From Mycolicibacterium pyrenivorans (GTDB lineage: Bacteria; Actinomycetota; Actinomycetes; Mycobacteriales; Mycobacteriaceae): a stretch of 42,409 bases of DNA. The notes under the pieces were generated by a model. It did no database searches. It worked only from the letters and a program-made list of their open reading frames with translations, and was not told the origin of the DNA. This document shows, piece after piece, positions 24,753-34,072 of this stretch. Positions within the stretch are counted from its first letter, which is position 1. Each line of letters opens with the position of its first letter. The stretch spans positions 1-42,409 of the forward strand of contig NZ_JACKSH010000145.1 of the NCBI RefSeq assembly GCF_025821625.1. Direction: 5' to 3'. Made by a program: the position numbers and the translations under genes.

Positions 24753-26249
24753 TCAGCCCGGTTCGCCGTACTCGTCGAACCAGTACGCCAGCTTGCCTCG
24801 CCTGCTGACCGCCCGCAGCCGGCGTTCCGCCAACTCCCTCGTCGCGCTGGTCGTCACGATCAACAGTTCGTCGCCGACCTCGAGGCGGGTGATGGGCTGC
24901 GGCACGAACGACTGACCGTCCCGGATGATCAGCGTGATGACGCTCGGGTCCGGCAACCGCAACTCCAACACCGTCACGTTGTGCAGCCGGGAACCCGGCA
25001 GCACCGTCATCGTCATCAGTTCGGCGCCCAGCACATCCAAGGGCGCTGCGTCGACCTGGATTTCGCGGGTGGTGTCCCTCGGGATCAGATGGAGTCGTTC
25101 CGCAACCAGCCGTAGGCTCGGACCCTGGATGAGGGTGAACACCACCACCAGGATGAACACGATGTTGAGCAGTCGTCCACTGTCGGGCACCCCGGCGACG
25201 ATCGGGTAGGTCGCCAACACGATGGGTACCGCCCCGCGGAGTCCGGCCCAGGACAGGAAGACCTGCTCCCGCCAGGGCACGCGAAAGCCCAACAGCGACA
25301 CCACGACCGACAGCGGCCGGGCCAGCAGCAGCAGCACCAGACCCGCCACGATGGCCGGGAGGATCTCGTCGAGGAGTTCGTCCGGGGACACCAGCAACCC
25401 CAGGATGACGAACACGCCGATCTGGGCCAGCCAGCCCGATCCCTCGGCGAAGGACCGGGTCGCCGAGCGGTGCGGCAGACCGGAGTTGGCGAGCACCACC
25501 CCGGCCAGGTAGGCGGCGAGGAACCCACTCGCGTGCGCCGAGCCCGCCGCCGCGAACGCGAGCATGCCGAGGCCGAAGGTCGCGAGCGGATAGAGACCCG
25601 CGGCGGGCAGCGCGATCCGTCGCAGTGCCATCGCGCCGAGGAACCCGCATCCGAGGCCGATCATCGTGCCGATCGCCAACTCGTACACCAGCGTTGCCAC
25701 GATCGCCCCAGGCTCCAGCGTCAGTGGCGTGACGCTGAACAGCAGGACCAGGATGACGGCCGGGGCATCGTTGAAACCCGACTCGGCCTCGAGCAGTCCG
25801 CCGAGACGTCTCGGCAGCGGCACCACGCGAAGCACCGAGAACACCGCTGCGGCATCGGTGCTCGAGACGATCGCCCCCAACAGCAGAGCCAGCTGCCAAT
25901 CCATACCGAGCAGCCAGTGCACCGCCCCCGCGGTGATCAGTGTGCTGACCCCGACACCCACCGTGGCGAGGACGCCAGCGGGGGCGAGCACCTTGCGGAT
26001 GTCGCTGAACCGGGTGGTCAGACCACCCTCGACGAGGATGACGCCCAGCGCGGCGGTCCCCAGGCCCTGGGCCAGCTGCGCGCTGTCGAAGTCCAGCCCC
26101 AGCCCGTCCTCGCCGAGCAGCACACCGACACCGAGGAACAGCAATAGGCTGGGCAGGCCGGCTCCGGTGGCCAGCCTTGTCGCGGCGATGCTCGCCAGCA
26201 GCACGAGGCCACCGATCAGTAGCGCCACGTAGAGCTGGTGCAGGCTCAC
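24753..26249 (-). CDS. Potassium/proton antiporter (CPA1, NhaP2/CvrA-like)
   Basis: A roughly 498-residue cation/proton antiporter with about twelve membrane helices (first LLIGGLVLLASIAATRL) and family motifs GAIVSSTDAAAVFSVLR, ESGFNDAPAVIL and LSWAGLRGAVPIVLA. It has a cytoplasmic C-terminal RCK_C/TrkA_C domain (about residues 400-480; TVLPGSRLHNVTVLELRLPD, LEVGDELLIV). Such proteins export K+ or Na+ in exchange for H+. I place the start at GTG 26249 (VSLHQLYVALL), just before the first helix; an ATG at 26303 would add 18 polar residues but lies almost on top of the divergent TrkA start. Its stop is 21 nt from the convergent DUF1707 gene. Confidence 0.88.
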   Translation of the reverse strand: MSLHQLYVALLIGGLVLLASIAATRLATGAGLPSLLLFLGVGVLLGEDGLGLDFDSAQLAQGLGTAALGVILVEGGLTTRFSDIRKVLAPAGVLATVGVGVSTLITAGAVHWLLGMDWQLALLLGAIVSSTDAAAVFSVLRVVPLPRRLGGLLEAESGFNDAPAVILVLLFSVTPLTLEPGAIVATLVYELAIGTMIGLGCGFLGAMALRRIALPAAGLYPLATFGLGMLAFAAAGSAHASGFLAAYLAGVVLANSGLPHRSATRSFAEGSGWLAQIGVFVILGLLVSPDELLDEILPAIVAGLVLLLLARPLSVVVSLLGFRVPWREQVFLSWAGLRGAVPIVLATYPIVAGVPDSGRLLNIVFILVVVFTLIQGPSLRLVAERLHLIPRDTTREIQVDAAPLDVLGAELMTMTVLPGSRLHNVTVLELRLPDPSVITLIIRDGQSFVPQPITRLEVGDELLIVTTSATRELAERRLRAVSRRGKLAYWFDEYGEPG

Positions 26250-26305
26250 CGGTGCAAGTAAAGCAGGGCGGAGGCCGGGAGTTCGCGACGACGAAGGAGA
26301 CACCG

Positions 26306-26995
26306 ATGCGGATCGCGATCGCGGGAGCCGGCGCCGTCGGTCGGTCCGTCGCGCACGAACTGGTGGAGAACGGCCACAAGGTGTTGGTCATCGAGAAGGA
26401 GTTCGCCCGCTACGTGCCCGCGACGGTGCCGGGTGCCGAGTGGTTCCTCGCCGACGCGTGCGAGGTGTCCTCGCTGGAGGAAGCCGAGATGCACATCTGC
26501 GATGTCGCCATCGCCGCCACCGGCGACGACAAGTCCAACCTCGCCATGGCGTTCCTGGCCAAGACCGAGTTCGGGATCAGCAGGGTGGTCGCGCGCATCA
26601 ACGACTCCCGTAACGACTGGCTCTTCACCGAGGCCTGGGGTATCGACGTCGCGGTGTCCACCCCCATGGCGCTGGTCGCCGCGGTCGAGGGTGCCATCGA
26701 CGTGGGTCATTTGATCCGCCTGATGGATCTGGGAAGGGGAACCCGCGCCGGACTGGGGCAGGGGCCGGTGAACGTCGCCAAGCTCACCCTGCCCGCGGAC
26801 AGCCCGCTGGAGGGCAAACGGGTGTCCGAGCTCGCGATGCCCAACAACAGCGCGCTGGTCACCGTGCTGCGGGGGAAACAGCTCATCATCCCCGGGCCCG
26901 ATGACGTCCTGTGGTCCGGTGATGAACTGCTTTTCGTCTCGGGATCCGCGGTCGAGGACCGGATCAGGGCGATGGTGCAGGGCAGCGCCACGTAG
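26306..26995 (+). CDS. TrkA/Ktr-type NAD-binding potassium channel regulator
   Basis: A 229-residue RCK protein. The N-terminal Rossmann domain begins MRIAIAGAGAVGRSVAHEL (GxGxxG) with an acidic strand end (VIEKEF), and a TrkA_C domain occupies about residues 135-225 (LPADSPLEGKRVSELAMPNN, LWSGDELLFVSG). Such subunits gate Trk/Ktr K+ uptake channels in response to NAD(H) or nucleotides. No channel subunit gene (TrkH/KtrB) is next to it, so the partner may be elsewhere or be the divergent antiporter. The ATG at 26306 has GAAGGAG 7 nt upstream. The mrp operon follows after 115 nt on the same strand. Confidence 0.9.
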   Translation: MRIAIAGAGAVGRSVAHELVENGHKVLVIEKEFARYVPATVPGAEWFLADACEVSSLEEAEMHICDVAIAATGDDKSNLAMAFLAKTEFGISRVVARINDSRNDWLFTEAWGIDVAVSTPMALVAAVEGAIDVGHLIRLMDLGRGTRAGLGQGPVNVAKLTLPADSPLEGKRVSELAMPNNSALVTVLRGKQLIIPGPDDVLWSGDELLFVSGSAVEDRIRAMVQGSAT

Positions 26996-27110
26996 ACTGG
27001 GGCCACTCCAGAGTCAGTCCGGCCGGCGGAGTCCGTCGCCACTCTGTTCTGCCCACCTGCCCGACGGCACGACCGCCCGACAGCGTTGCCGAACCCGACG
27101 AGACGGAGCC

Positions 27111-30023
27111 ATGCTCGCCATCCTCGCTGCCCATGCAGTCGCCACCTTGTTGGCACCGCTGCTTGTGTACCGCTGGGGGCGGATGGCCTTCTACCCGCTG
27201 GCGCTCGTGCCGCTCGGCTCGCTTGTCTGGGTGGCCATGAACTGGCCCGGTGCGGGTCAGAGGCAGACCGCGAACGTGTCCTGGGTGCCCGAGCTGTCGA
27301 TGGACATCTCGCTGCGCTTCGACGCACTCGCGGCGATCATGAGCGTGCTGGTGCTCGGCATCGGCGCGCTGGTGCTGTTCTACTGCGCCGACTACTTCCA
27401 CCACCGCGACGGTCGCAACGAGAAACGGCTGCCCAGTTTCGCCGCCGAGCTCGTCGCGTTCTCCGGCGCCATGTTCGGCCTGGTCACCAGCGACAACATG
27501 CTTGTGCTGTACGTGTTCTGGGAGATCACGACGGTGTTGTCCTTCCTTCTGGTCGGGCACTACGCGGAACGGGCGACGAGCCGTCGCGCCGCGATGCAGG
27601 CACTTCTGGTGACGACGTTCGGCGGTCTGGCGATGCTCGTCGGCATCATCGTGCTGGGGAACATCACCGGGACCTACCTGCTGTCCGAGCTGATCGCGGA
27701 CCCGCCGACCGGCGTGGCCGCCTCAGTGGCGGTCGTGTTGATCCTCGTCGGCGCGCTGTCGAAGTCGGCGATCGTGCCGATGCACTTCTGGCTGCCCGGC
27801 GCGATGGCCGCGCCGACACCGGTGAGCGCCTACCTGCACGCGGCCGCGATGGTCAAGGCCGGCGTCTACCTGATCGCGAGGATGACGCCGGGATTCGCCG
27901 ACTCCCCCGTGTGGCGCCCGACGGTGGTGACGCTCGGCCTGTTGACGTTGATACTCGCGGGCTGGCGCGCCGTCCGCGAGTACGACCTGAAGTTGATCCT
28001 GGCGTTCGGCACGGTCAGCCAGCTGGGGTTGATCACCGTCATGGTCGGCGCGGGCGGCAGCGAGATGATGCTGGCCGGCCTGGCGATGCTCTGCGCGCAT
28101 GCCATGTTCAAGGCCGCGCTGTTCATGGTCGTGGGGATCATCGATCACACGACCGGCACCCGCGACATCCGCAGGCTCGCGTGGCTGGGCGACCGCAGCA
28201 AGACGCTGCTGATCATCGCGGCAGGCGCGACGGCCAGCATGGCCGCGGTGCCGCCGTTCTTCGGGTTCATCGCCAAGGAAGCGGACCTGGAGACGGTGCT
28301 GCACAGCCCGACGCTCGGCAACGCGGCCCCGTTCGTTCTCGCCGGCATCGTGATCGGCTCGGTCTTCACCACGGTGTACAGCCTTCGGTTCCTGTTCGGC
28401 GCGTTCGGCCGAAAGGGTTTGCCGAAGCCCAGCACCCGCGTCGCCGAGATGCACCGGCCGGAGCCGGCATTCGTGATCCCGCCGGCGGTTCTGGCTGCCG
28501 CCGGTCTGCTGTTCGGGCTCTTCCCGTCGACCCTGGACAACGTCCTCGGCGACTACGCGGGCACGGTCCCCGACCCCGAGGGCTATGTAGCCGACTACCA
28601 CCTGGCGCTGTGGCACGGCCTCAACCTCCCGCTGGCGCTGTCGGCGCTGGTGCTGGCGGCCGGCATCGCGGTGTACGTCGGCCGCGGCCGGCTACGCCGG
28701 GCCCGGCTGGGCTTCCTCCCGCTGGCCAACGCCGACCGCATCTACGACAAGGTCTTGCGCGGCGCCGACGTGATGTCGGTTCGGCTGACCGCGGTCACGC
28801 AGCGGGGCTCCATCCCGGCGACGCAGTCGGTCATCCTGGCGACCCTGGTGCTGGTGCCCGTCACCGTGCTGAGCCTCGGCGCCCGTGCGCGGCCGGAGCT
28901 CGAGCTGTGGGATTCGCCGCCGCAGGTGGTGGTCGGGCTGTTGATGCTCGCGGCGGCACTGGCTGCGGCCGTGATGCGTAATCGCCTGGCGACCGTGCTG
29001 CTGGTGGGTGTGACCGGGTACGGCTGCGGGGCGATCTTCGCCTTCCACGGCGCCCCCGACCTGGCGCTGACGCAGTTCCTGGTCGAGACGCTGACGCTGG
29101 TCATGTTCGTGCTCGTGCTGCGCATCCTGCCCGCCGAGACCGGCGCTGCCGACATCAAACGGTTCCGCCTCCCCCGGGCGGCACTCGCAATCGCCGTCGG
29201 AGCCACGGTGGCCGGCCTCGCGGCATTCGCGATGGCCGCCCGTACCGGCAGGCCCATCGCCGAGCTGCTGCCCGAGGCCGCCTATCTGCGCGGCCACGGC
29301 TCCAACACCGTCAACGTGCTCCTCGTCGACATCCGCGCCTGGGACACCATGGGCGAGGTGGCGGTCCTGCTCGTCGCCGCGACCGGGGTGGCGTCGCTGG
29401 TGTTCCGCAGCCGACGGTTCGGCGCCGCGCCCCGCGTCGCCGACGCCGGCCAGCCCGACATCGGACGGCTGCCGGATTGGACGAAGAACAGCCCTGCCGC
29501 CGGGGAGATCACCTGGTTGCGCGGTAGTGGGTTGCGCGACCCGCGGCACCGTTCGCTGGTCCTCGAGGTCGCGACGCGGCTGATCTTCCCGGTCATGATG
29601 GTGCTCTCGGCGTACTTCTTCTTCGCCGGACACAACACCCCCGGCGGCGGCTTCGCCGGTGGCCTGATGGCCGGCCTGGCGTTGGTGTTGCGGTACCTCG
29701 CGGGCGGCCGCTACGAACTCGGCGAAACGCTGCCGCTGGACGCCGGCAAGATCCTCGGGGCCGGCCTGACGCTGGCCGCCGGGACTGCCGCGGCCTCCCT
29801 GCTGGCGGGGGCGCCCGCGCTGTCGTCGGCGCTGATCGAGGTCGACGTCCCGGTCCTGGGCACGGTCAAGTTCGTCACCGCCCTGTTCTTCGACCTCGGG
29901 GTGTATCTGATCGTGGTGGGCCTGGTGCTCGACGTACTGCGCAGCCTCGGCGCCCGCATCGACGAGGAGATGAGTGAGCAGCAACGCAACCAGATGGGGA
30001 TCGCAATGAGGTCGCGGCCATGA
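27111..30023 (+). CDS. mrpA: Mrp Na+/H+ antiporter subunit A, fused to subunit B
   Basis: A 970-residue polytopic protein. The MrpA part, related to complex I NuoL, carries the conserved Glu in FWEITTVLSF and the Lys residues in LSKSAIVPMHFWLPGA and AAAMVKAGVYL. A DUF4040/MbhD-like segment follows (about residues 600-690; FAFHGAPDLALTQFLVETL). The last 150 residues are an MnhB domain (FFFAGHNTPGGGFAGGLMAG), so no separate mrpB exists. The Mrp complex exchanges Na+ (or Li+/K+) for H+ and supports salt and alkali tolerance. The open frame runs upstream into trkA, but ATG 27111 begins the normal first helix (MLAILAAHAVATLL). The stop overlaps mrpC. Confidence 0.93.
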   Translation: MLAILAAHAVATLLAPLLVYRWGRMAFYPLALVPLGSLVWVAMNWPGAGQRQTANVSWVPELSMDISLRFDALAAIMSVLVLGIGALVLFYCADYFHHRDGRNEKRLPSFAAELVAFSGAMFGLVTSDNMLVLYVFWEITTVLSFLLVGHYAERATSRRAAMQALLVTTFGGLAMLVGIIVLGNITGTYLLSELIADPPTGVAASVAVVLILVGALSKSAIVPMHFWLPGAMAAPTPVSAYLHAAAMVKAGVYLIARMTPGFADSPVWRPTVVTLGLLTLILAGWRAVREYDLKLILAFGTVSQLGLITVMVGAGGSEMMLAGLAMLCAHAMFKAALFMVVGIIDHTTGTRDIRRLAWLGDRSKTLLIIAAGATASMAAVPPFFGFIAKEADLETVLHSPTLGNAAPFVLAGIVIGSVFTTVYSLRFLFGAFGRKGLPKPSTRVAEMHRPEPAFVIPPAVLAAAGLLFGLFPSTLDNVLGDYAGTVPDPEGYVADYHLALWHGLNLPLALSALVLAAGIAVYVGRGRLRRARLGFLPLANADRIYDKVLRGADVMSVRLTAVTQRGSIPATQSVILATLVLVPVTVLSLGARARPELELWDSPPQVVVGLLMLAAALAAAVMRNRLATVLLVGVTGYGCGAIFAFHGAPDLALTQFLVETLTLVMFVLVLRILPAETGAADIKRFRLPRAALAIAVGATVAGLAAFAMAARTGRPIAELLPEAAYLRGHGSNTVNVLLVDIRAWDTMGEVAVLLVAATGVASLVFRSRRFGAAPRVADAGQPDIGRLPDWTKNSPAAGEITWLRGSGLRDPRHRSLVLEVATRLIFPVMMVLSAYFFFAGHNTPGGGFAGGLMAGLALVLRYLAGGRYELGETLPLDAGKILGAGLTLAAGTAAASLLAGAPALSSALIEVDVPVLGTVKFVTALFFDLGVYLIVVGLVLDVLRSLGARIDEEMSEQQRNQMGIAMRSRP

Positions 30024-30490
30024 CCGCCTACCTGGTATCCCTGATCGTCATCGGCGGCCTGGTCAGCGCCGGCGTCTATCTGCTGCTCGAACGCAGCCTC
30101 ATCCGAATGCTGTTGGGGCTGTTGTTGATCAGCAACGCGGTCAACCTGCTGATACTCGCGGCGGGCGGTCCGACGGGCAACCCGCCGGTACGTGGCCGCA
30201 CCAGCGCGGGTCAGACGACGACGGCGGACCCGCTGGCGCAGGGACTGATCCTGACGGCGATCGTGATCACCATGGGCGTCGCCGCATTCGTGCTGGCGCT
30301 GACGTATCGCTCCTACCGTCTCAACACCATCGATGAAGTCAGCAACGACCCCGAGGACACCCGGGTGTCGCAACTGTCGGGCAAGGAGTCCGGCGAGGAG
30401 ATCGCGGAACGGCTCGATCCGGACCGCACCCGCGACACCGATCTGCCCGACGAACTCGACGCGCTCCCCGGGTTCGAGGGATCACGATGA
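30020..30490 (+). CDS. mrpC: Mrp Na+/H+ antiporter subunit C
   Basis: A 156-residue NuoK-like subunit with three membrane helices (residues about 4-26, 30-48 and 72-95; LLLERSLIRMLLGLLLISNA, PLAQGLILTAIVI). A hydrophilic, acidic C-terminal tail of about 55 residues (NDPEDTRVSQLSGK, RTRDTDLPDELDAL) is longer than in Bacillus MrpC but common in Actinobacteria. Four-base overlaps join it to mrpA and mrpD. Confidence 0.93.
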   Translation: MTAYLVSLIVIGGLVSAGVYLLLERSLIRMLLGLLLISNAVNLLILAAGGPTGNPPVRGRTSAGQTTTADPLAQGLILTAIVITMGVAAFVLALTYRSYRLNTIDEVSNDPEDTRVSQLSGKESGEEIAERLDPDRTRDTDLPDELDALPGFEGSR

Positions 30491-32112
30491 TCCCGGTCGT
30501 TCTGGAGAGCAGCCTGGCGCCGGTGCTGACGCCACTCCCTGTGCTGGTGCCGATGCTCGCCGCGGCGATGAACTTGTTCGCCGGCCGCAAACCCCGCCTG
30601 CAGCGCGCCATCACCGTGCTCGCGCTGACAGTCGTGCTCGTCGTCTCGGCTGGCCTGCTGCGCCTCGCCGACCGCGACGGCACGATCGCACTGCAGGTCG
30701 GCGGGTGGGGCCCGACCGAGCCCGGCATGGGACCGCTCGGTATCACGCTGGTGGTCGACCGGTTGTCGGCGCTGATGCTCGTCGTGTCGTCGATCGTGTT
30801 GCTCGCCGTCGTCATCTACGCCATCGGGCAGGGCATCCGCGACGGCGACGACAGGCAGCCGGTTTCGATCTTCCTGCCCACGTATCTGGTGCTGTCGGCG
30901 GGTGTGTTCATGGCGTTTCTGGCCGGCGACCTGTTCAACCTGTTCGTCGGTTTCGAGGTGCTGCTGTCGGCGAGCTTCGTGCTGCTGACAATCGGTGCCA
31001 GCAAGGAGCGGGTGCGCGCCGGCATCACCTACGTGATGGTGTCGATGGTCTCCTCGATGGTCTTCCTGTTCGGCATCGCGCTCGTATATGCAGCCACCGG
31101 AACGCTCAACCTGGCCGAGTTGGCCGTACGTCTCGAGAGCGTGCCGGACGGCACCCGTACGGCGCTGTTCGCGGTGCTGCTGGTCGCATTCGGCATCAAG
31201 GCCGCGGTGTTCCCGCTGTCGGCGTGGCTGCCGGACTCCTACCCGACCGCCCCGGCACCCGTCACCGCCGTCTTCGCCGGCCTGCTCACCAAGGTCGGTA
31301 TCTACGCGATCATCCGCGCGCACTCGCTGCTGTTCCCAGGCGGCAAGATGGACGGGGCGCTTCTGGTCGCGGGCCTGTTGACGATGCTGATCGGCATCTT
31401 CGGCGCGATCGCGCAGAGCGACATCAAGCGACTGCTGTCCTTCACGCTGGTCAGTCACATCGGTTACATGGTCTTCGGCATCGCACTGTCCAACCACCTC
31501 GGGATGTCCGGAGCCATCTACTATGTGGCGCATCACATCCTGGTGCAGACCACGCTCTTCCTGGTCGTCGGTCTGATCGAGCGCCAGGCAGGGGCGTCGA
31601 CGCTGGAGCGTCTTGGTGGACTCGCCGCGGCCAGCCCACTGCTCGCGTTCGTCTTCGTGGTGCCCGCACTCAATCTCGGTGGTATCCCGCCGTTCTCGGG
31701 CTTCATCGGGAAAGTGGCGCTACTGGAGGCAGGATCACAGGACGGGTCGGTGTTGGCCTGGGCTCTGGTCGCCGGCAGCGTCATCACCAGTCTCCTGACG
31801 CTGTATGTCATCACCCGGGTGTGGACGAAGGCGTTCTGGCGCTCGCGTGAGGATGCGCCCGAGGGGCATTTGTCGGCGTCCGCGCCGTCCGCTCTGGTGG
31901 ACAACACCGAGGAGTCCATGGACATCCAGTTGGCCGACCGCGACGACGTGGGCCGGATGCCCGTCGGCATGCTGATGCCCACGGCCGCGCTCATCACGGT
32001 GGGTCTGGCACTCACCGTGCTGGCCGGTCCGATCTTCGCCTACAGCGAGCGCGCCGCCAACGAGGTCCTCGACCGCGGCCAGTACATCACCGCCGTCCTG
32101 GGGGACCAGTGA
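30487..32112 (+). CDS. mrpD: Mrp Na+/H+ antiporter subunit D
   Basis: A 541-residue NuoM/N-like subunit with about fourteen helices. The proton-path residues are visible: Glu in VGFEVLLSASFVLL, Lys in FGIKAAVFPLSAWLPDSYP, and Lys in AGLLTKVGIYAIIR. The segment SDIKRLLSFTLVSHIGYMVF is also typical. A soluble loop (about residues 455-490, DAPEGHLSASAPSALV) separates the last helices. ATGA overlap with mrpC and GTGA overlap with mrpE. Confidence 0.95.
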   Translation: MIPVVLESSLAPVLTPLPVLVPMLAAAMNLFAGRKPRLQRAITVLALTVVLVVSAGLLRLADRDGTIALQVGGWGPTEPGMGPLGITLVVDRLSALMLVVSSIVLLAVVIYAIGQGIRDGDDRQPVSIFLPTYLVLSAGVFMAFLAGDLFNLFVGFEVLLSASFVLLTIGASKERVRAGITYVMVSMVSSMVFLFGIALVYAATGTLNLAELAVRLESVPDGTRTALFAVLLVAFGIKAAVFPLSAWLPDSYPTAPAPVTAVFAGLLTKVGIYAIIRAHSLLFPGGKMDGALLVAGLLTMLIGIFGAIAQSDIKRLLSFTLVSHIGYMVFGIALSNHLGMSGAIYYVAHHILVQTTLFLVVGLIERQAGASTLERLGGLAAASPLLAFVFVVPALNLGGIPPFSGFIGKVALLEAGSQDGSVLAWALVAGSVITSLLTLYVITRVWTKAFWRSREDAPEGHLSASAPSALVDNTEESMDIQLADRDDVGRMPVGMLMPTAALITVGLALTVLAGPIFAYSERAANEVLDRGQYITAVLGDQ

Positions 32113-32681
32113 GCGCCCGCGCGAAGAGCAGAGGGGCAGGTATGAGAACCCTCACGTTGCGGGTGTGGATGCTGTGCTGGCTCATCCTGGTGTGGATTCT
32201 GTTGTGGGGCAACATCTCTGCGGCGAACATCCTGTCCGGTCTGGCGATCGCACTGGTCATCACGCTGTGGCTGCCGTTGCCGCCGGTTCCGGTGGAGGGC
32301 CGGGTTCACCTGCTGTCGCTGTCGCGTCTCATCGTGACCGTGGCCTTCTGGCTGCTGGTGTCCTCGGTCCAGGTCGCCGCGTTGGCGCTGAGGCCGGCGC
32401 CACCGTTGTCCGCGGTGCTGCGTGCGCACCTGCACGTCAAGTCCGATCTGGTGCTGGCACTGGCCGTCAACATCTTGAACCTCACACCGGGCAACATCGT
32501 GCTCGAGATCGACCAGACTCGCCGGATGATCTACGTGCACGTACTCGACGTGGGTTCTGACCGCGCCGTCGATCAATTCCACCGTCAAGTCGACAAGCTC
32601 GAGAAGCTGTTGGTGGCGTCGTTCGAGCGCGACCCCGACTGGCGTCCGTCGGCAGAGAAGGAGGAGACCGACCCCGCATGA
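32109..32681 (+). CDS. mrpE: Mrp Na+/H+ antiporter subunit E
   Basis: A 190-residue subunit: two or three N-terminal hydrophobic helices (MLCWLILVWILLWGNISAAN, ISGLAIALVITLWLPL-like), then a cytoplasmic domain with the family pattern ILNLTPGNIVLEIDQTRRMI and YVHVLDVG. The GTG start at 32109 sits inside the mrpD stop; an internal ATG at 32142 (MRTLTLRVW) is an alternative that gives the more usual MrpE N-terminus. Confidence 0.9.
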   Translation: MSARAKSRGAGMRTLTLRVWMLCWLILVWILLWGNISAANILSGLAIALVITLWLPLPPVPVEGRVHLLSLSRLIVTVAFWLLVSSVQVAALALRPAPPLSAVLRAHLHVKSDLVLALAVNILNLTPGNIVLEIDQTRRMIYVHVLDVGSDRAVDQFHRQVDKLEKLLVASFERDPDWRPSAEKEETDPA

Positions 32682-32965
32682 GTACCGTATTCGTGATCGC
32701 AGCGGCGATGCTGGCGGCGGCGGCCGTCGCCACGATGGTCCGGATGTTGTTGGGCCCGACAACGCTCGATCGACTGGTCGCTCTGGACACCCTGGTCGCG
32801 GTGACGATGTGCGCGATCGGCACCTGGGCAGCGTTCAGCCTGGACACCACCGTCACCTACAGCCTCACCGCGCTGGCGTTGATCACGTTCGTCGGATCGG
32901 TCAGCGTCGCGCGGTTCCGCGTGCCCGACGTGGCGAAGCCGGCCGACAAGGGGCCGTCACGATGA
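32678..32965 (+). CDS. mrpF: Mrp Na+/H+ antiporter subunit F
   Basis: A 95-residue protein with three membrane helices; the family motif is RMLLGPTTLDRLVALDTL, with the conserved Asp pair. ATGA overlaps with mrpE and mrpG. Part of the membrane core of the Mrp complex. Confidence 0.92.
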   Translation: MSTVFVIAAAMLAAAAVATMVRMLLGPTTLDRLVALDTLVAVTMCAIGTWAAFSLDTTVTYSLTALALITFVGSVSVARFRVPDVAKPADKGPSR

Positions 32966-33330
32966 ACGTGTTCGACATCGTCACCGCTGTGCTGATCCTC
33001 AGCGGCGCCGCCCTGGCGCTGACCGCGGCAGTCGGAGTCGTGCGGTTCCCGGACACGCTGACGCGGATGCACGCGGCCACCAAACCCCAGGTGCTCGGTC
33101 TGTTGCTGGTGCTGGCGGGAGCGGCGATCCGGCTGCGGGGCAATTCAGACGTCGGCATGTTGATCCTCACCGGCATGTTCACGGTGATCACGGCGCCGGT
33201 GATCGCCAACCGCGTCGGTCAACTGGCCTACCGGGAGCAGAACGTCCGCGACGATTTGTTGACCAGGGACGAAATGCATGATTTGGACGCCGACAGGGAA
33301 CCCGGCGGCAATGAATCCCCCAGACGGTGA
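32962..33330 (+). CDS. mrpG: Mrp Na+/H+ antiporter subunit G
   Basis: A 122-residue protein with three helices and the MnhG/PhaG pattern VVRFPDTLTRMHAATKPQVL and LTGMFTVITAPVIAN. A charged C-terminal tail follows (RDEMHDLDADREPGGNE). ATG 32962 is chosen because it overlaps the mrpF stop; the frame open to 32809 is a shadow of mrpF. Its last codons overlap the start of the methyltransferase gene. Confidence 0.92.
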   Translation: MNVFDIVTAVLILSGAALALTAAVGVVRFPDTLTRMHAATKPQVLGLLLVLAGAAIRLRGNSDVGMLILTGMFTVITAPVIANRVGQLAYREQNVRDDLLTRDEMHDLDADREPGGNESPRR

Positions 33331-34072
33331 CGCGCCCGTTCTCGTCGGCGCCTGCCCCAGCGCAGTAGACGCCGTCATGGTGCGGGCGCGGGAGTCCGCA
33401 TCGGAGCACCCGCTGTTCACCGATCCGTATGCGCAGGCACTCCTCGACGGACTGGGCGTGACCGCTCGCGACGACGCTCCCGAACCGGGCCTTGCTGCGC
33501 TGCTCGCCATACGCACCAAGTGGTTCGACGAGTTCTTCATCGCCGCGGGCGCCACCGGCATCACCCAGGTGGTGATCCTGGCGGCGGGGCTGGAGTCCCG
33601 TCCGTGGCGGCTGCCCTGGCTACCGGACACGGTCATCTTCGAGATCGACCGGCCACATGTGTTGGCGTACAAGAGCGAGACGATGCGCGCGGCCGGGGCG
33701 CAGACGCGGGTCGATTACGTTCCGGTTCCGGTCGACGCGGACGTCGACTGGTCGGAGTCGCTGCGGCTGGCCGGGTTCGAGCCCGATGAGCCGACGGCGT
33801 GGGCGGTGGAGGGCGTTCTGCCCACGTTGTCCGCCGACGCGTGGGACGTGTTGTTCGACCAGATCACGCTGCATAGCGCGCGGGGCAGCAGGATCGCCGT
33901 GGACGTCGGCGGGCCGACAGTGGAGGACGTGAGCACCGGCCTGTGCTGCCGCGGGTGGGACATCAGTTCGTTCGATGCGCGCACACTCATGGAGCGCTAT
34001 CACCGCGAACCGCCACACACCGAAGACGGGCCGTCCACGGACGGCGGTTACCTCGAGGGTCGCCTCGGTTGA
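33311..34072 (+). CDS. TIGR00027-type SAM-dependent methyltransferase
   Basis: A 253-residue member of the large mycobacterial family of putative leucine-carboxyl-type O-methyltransferases. Visible are DPYAQALLDG, the SAM-binding glycine motif VVILAAGLESRPWRLPW, the acidic loop IFEIDRPHVLAYK and AWAVEGVLPTL. The methyl acceptor is unknown. It overlaps the end of mrpG by 20 nt, so it is probably read through from the mrp promoter, though a role in ion transport is not implied. ATG 33311 gives the usual short N-terminus; ATG 33278 would add 11 residues. Its TGA abuts the stop codon of the convergent LON gene with no base between. Confidence 0.82.
   Translation: MNPPDGDAPVLVGACPSAVDAVMVRARESASEHPLFTDPYAQALLDGLGVTARDDAPEPGLAALLAIRTKWFDEFFIAAGATGITQVVILAAGLESRPWRLPWLPDTVIFEIDRPHVLAYKSETMRAAGAQTRVDYVPVPVDADVDWSESLRLAGFEPDEPTAWAVEGVLPTLSADAWDVLFDQITLHSARGSRIAVDVGGPTVEDVSTGLCCRGWDISSFDARTLMERYHREPPHTEDGPSTDGGYLEGRLG

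Noticed and set aside
26901..27110. Upstream extension of MrpA into trkA
   Set aside because: The extension reads the end of trkA out of frame; ATG 27111 starts the conserved first helix.
27723..31536. Long minus-strand open frames opposite the mrp genes
   Set aside because: They are rich in Arg, Gln, His and Asp, as expected from the antisense of G+C-rich membrane-protein genes, and show no domain.
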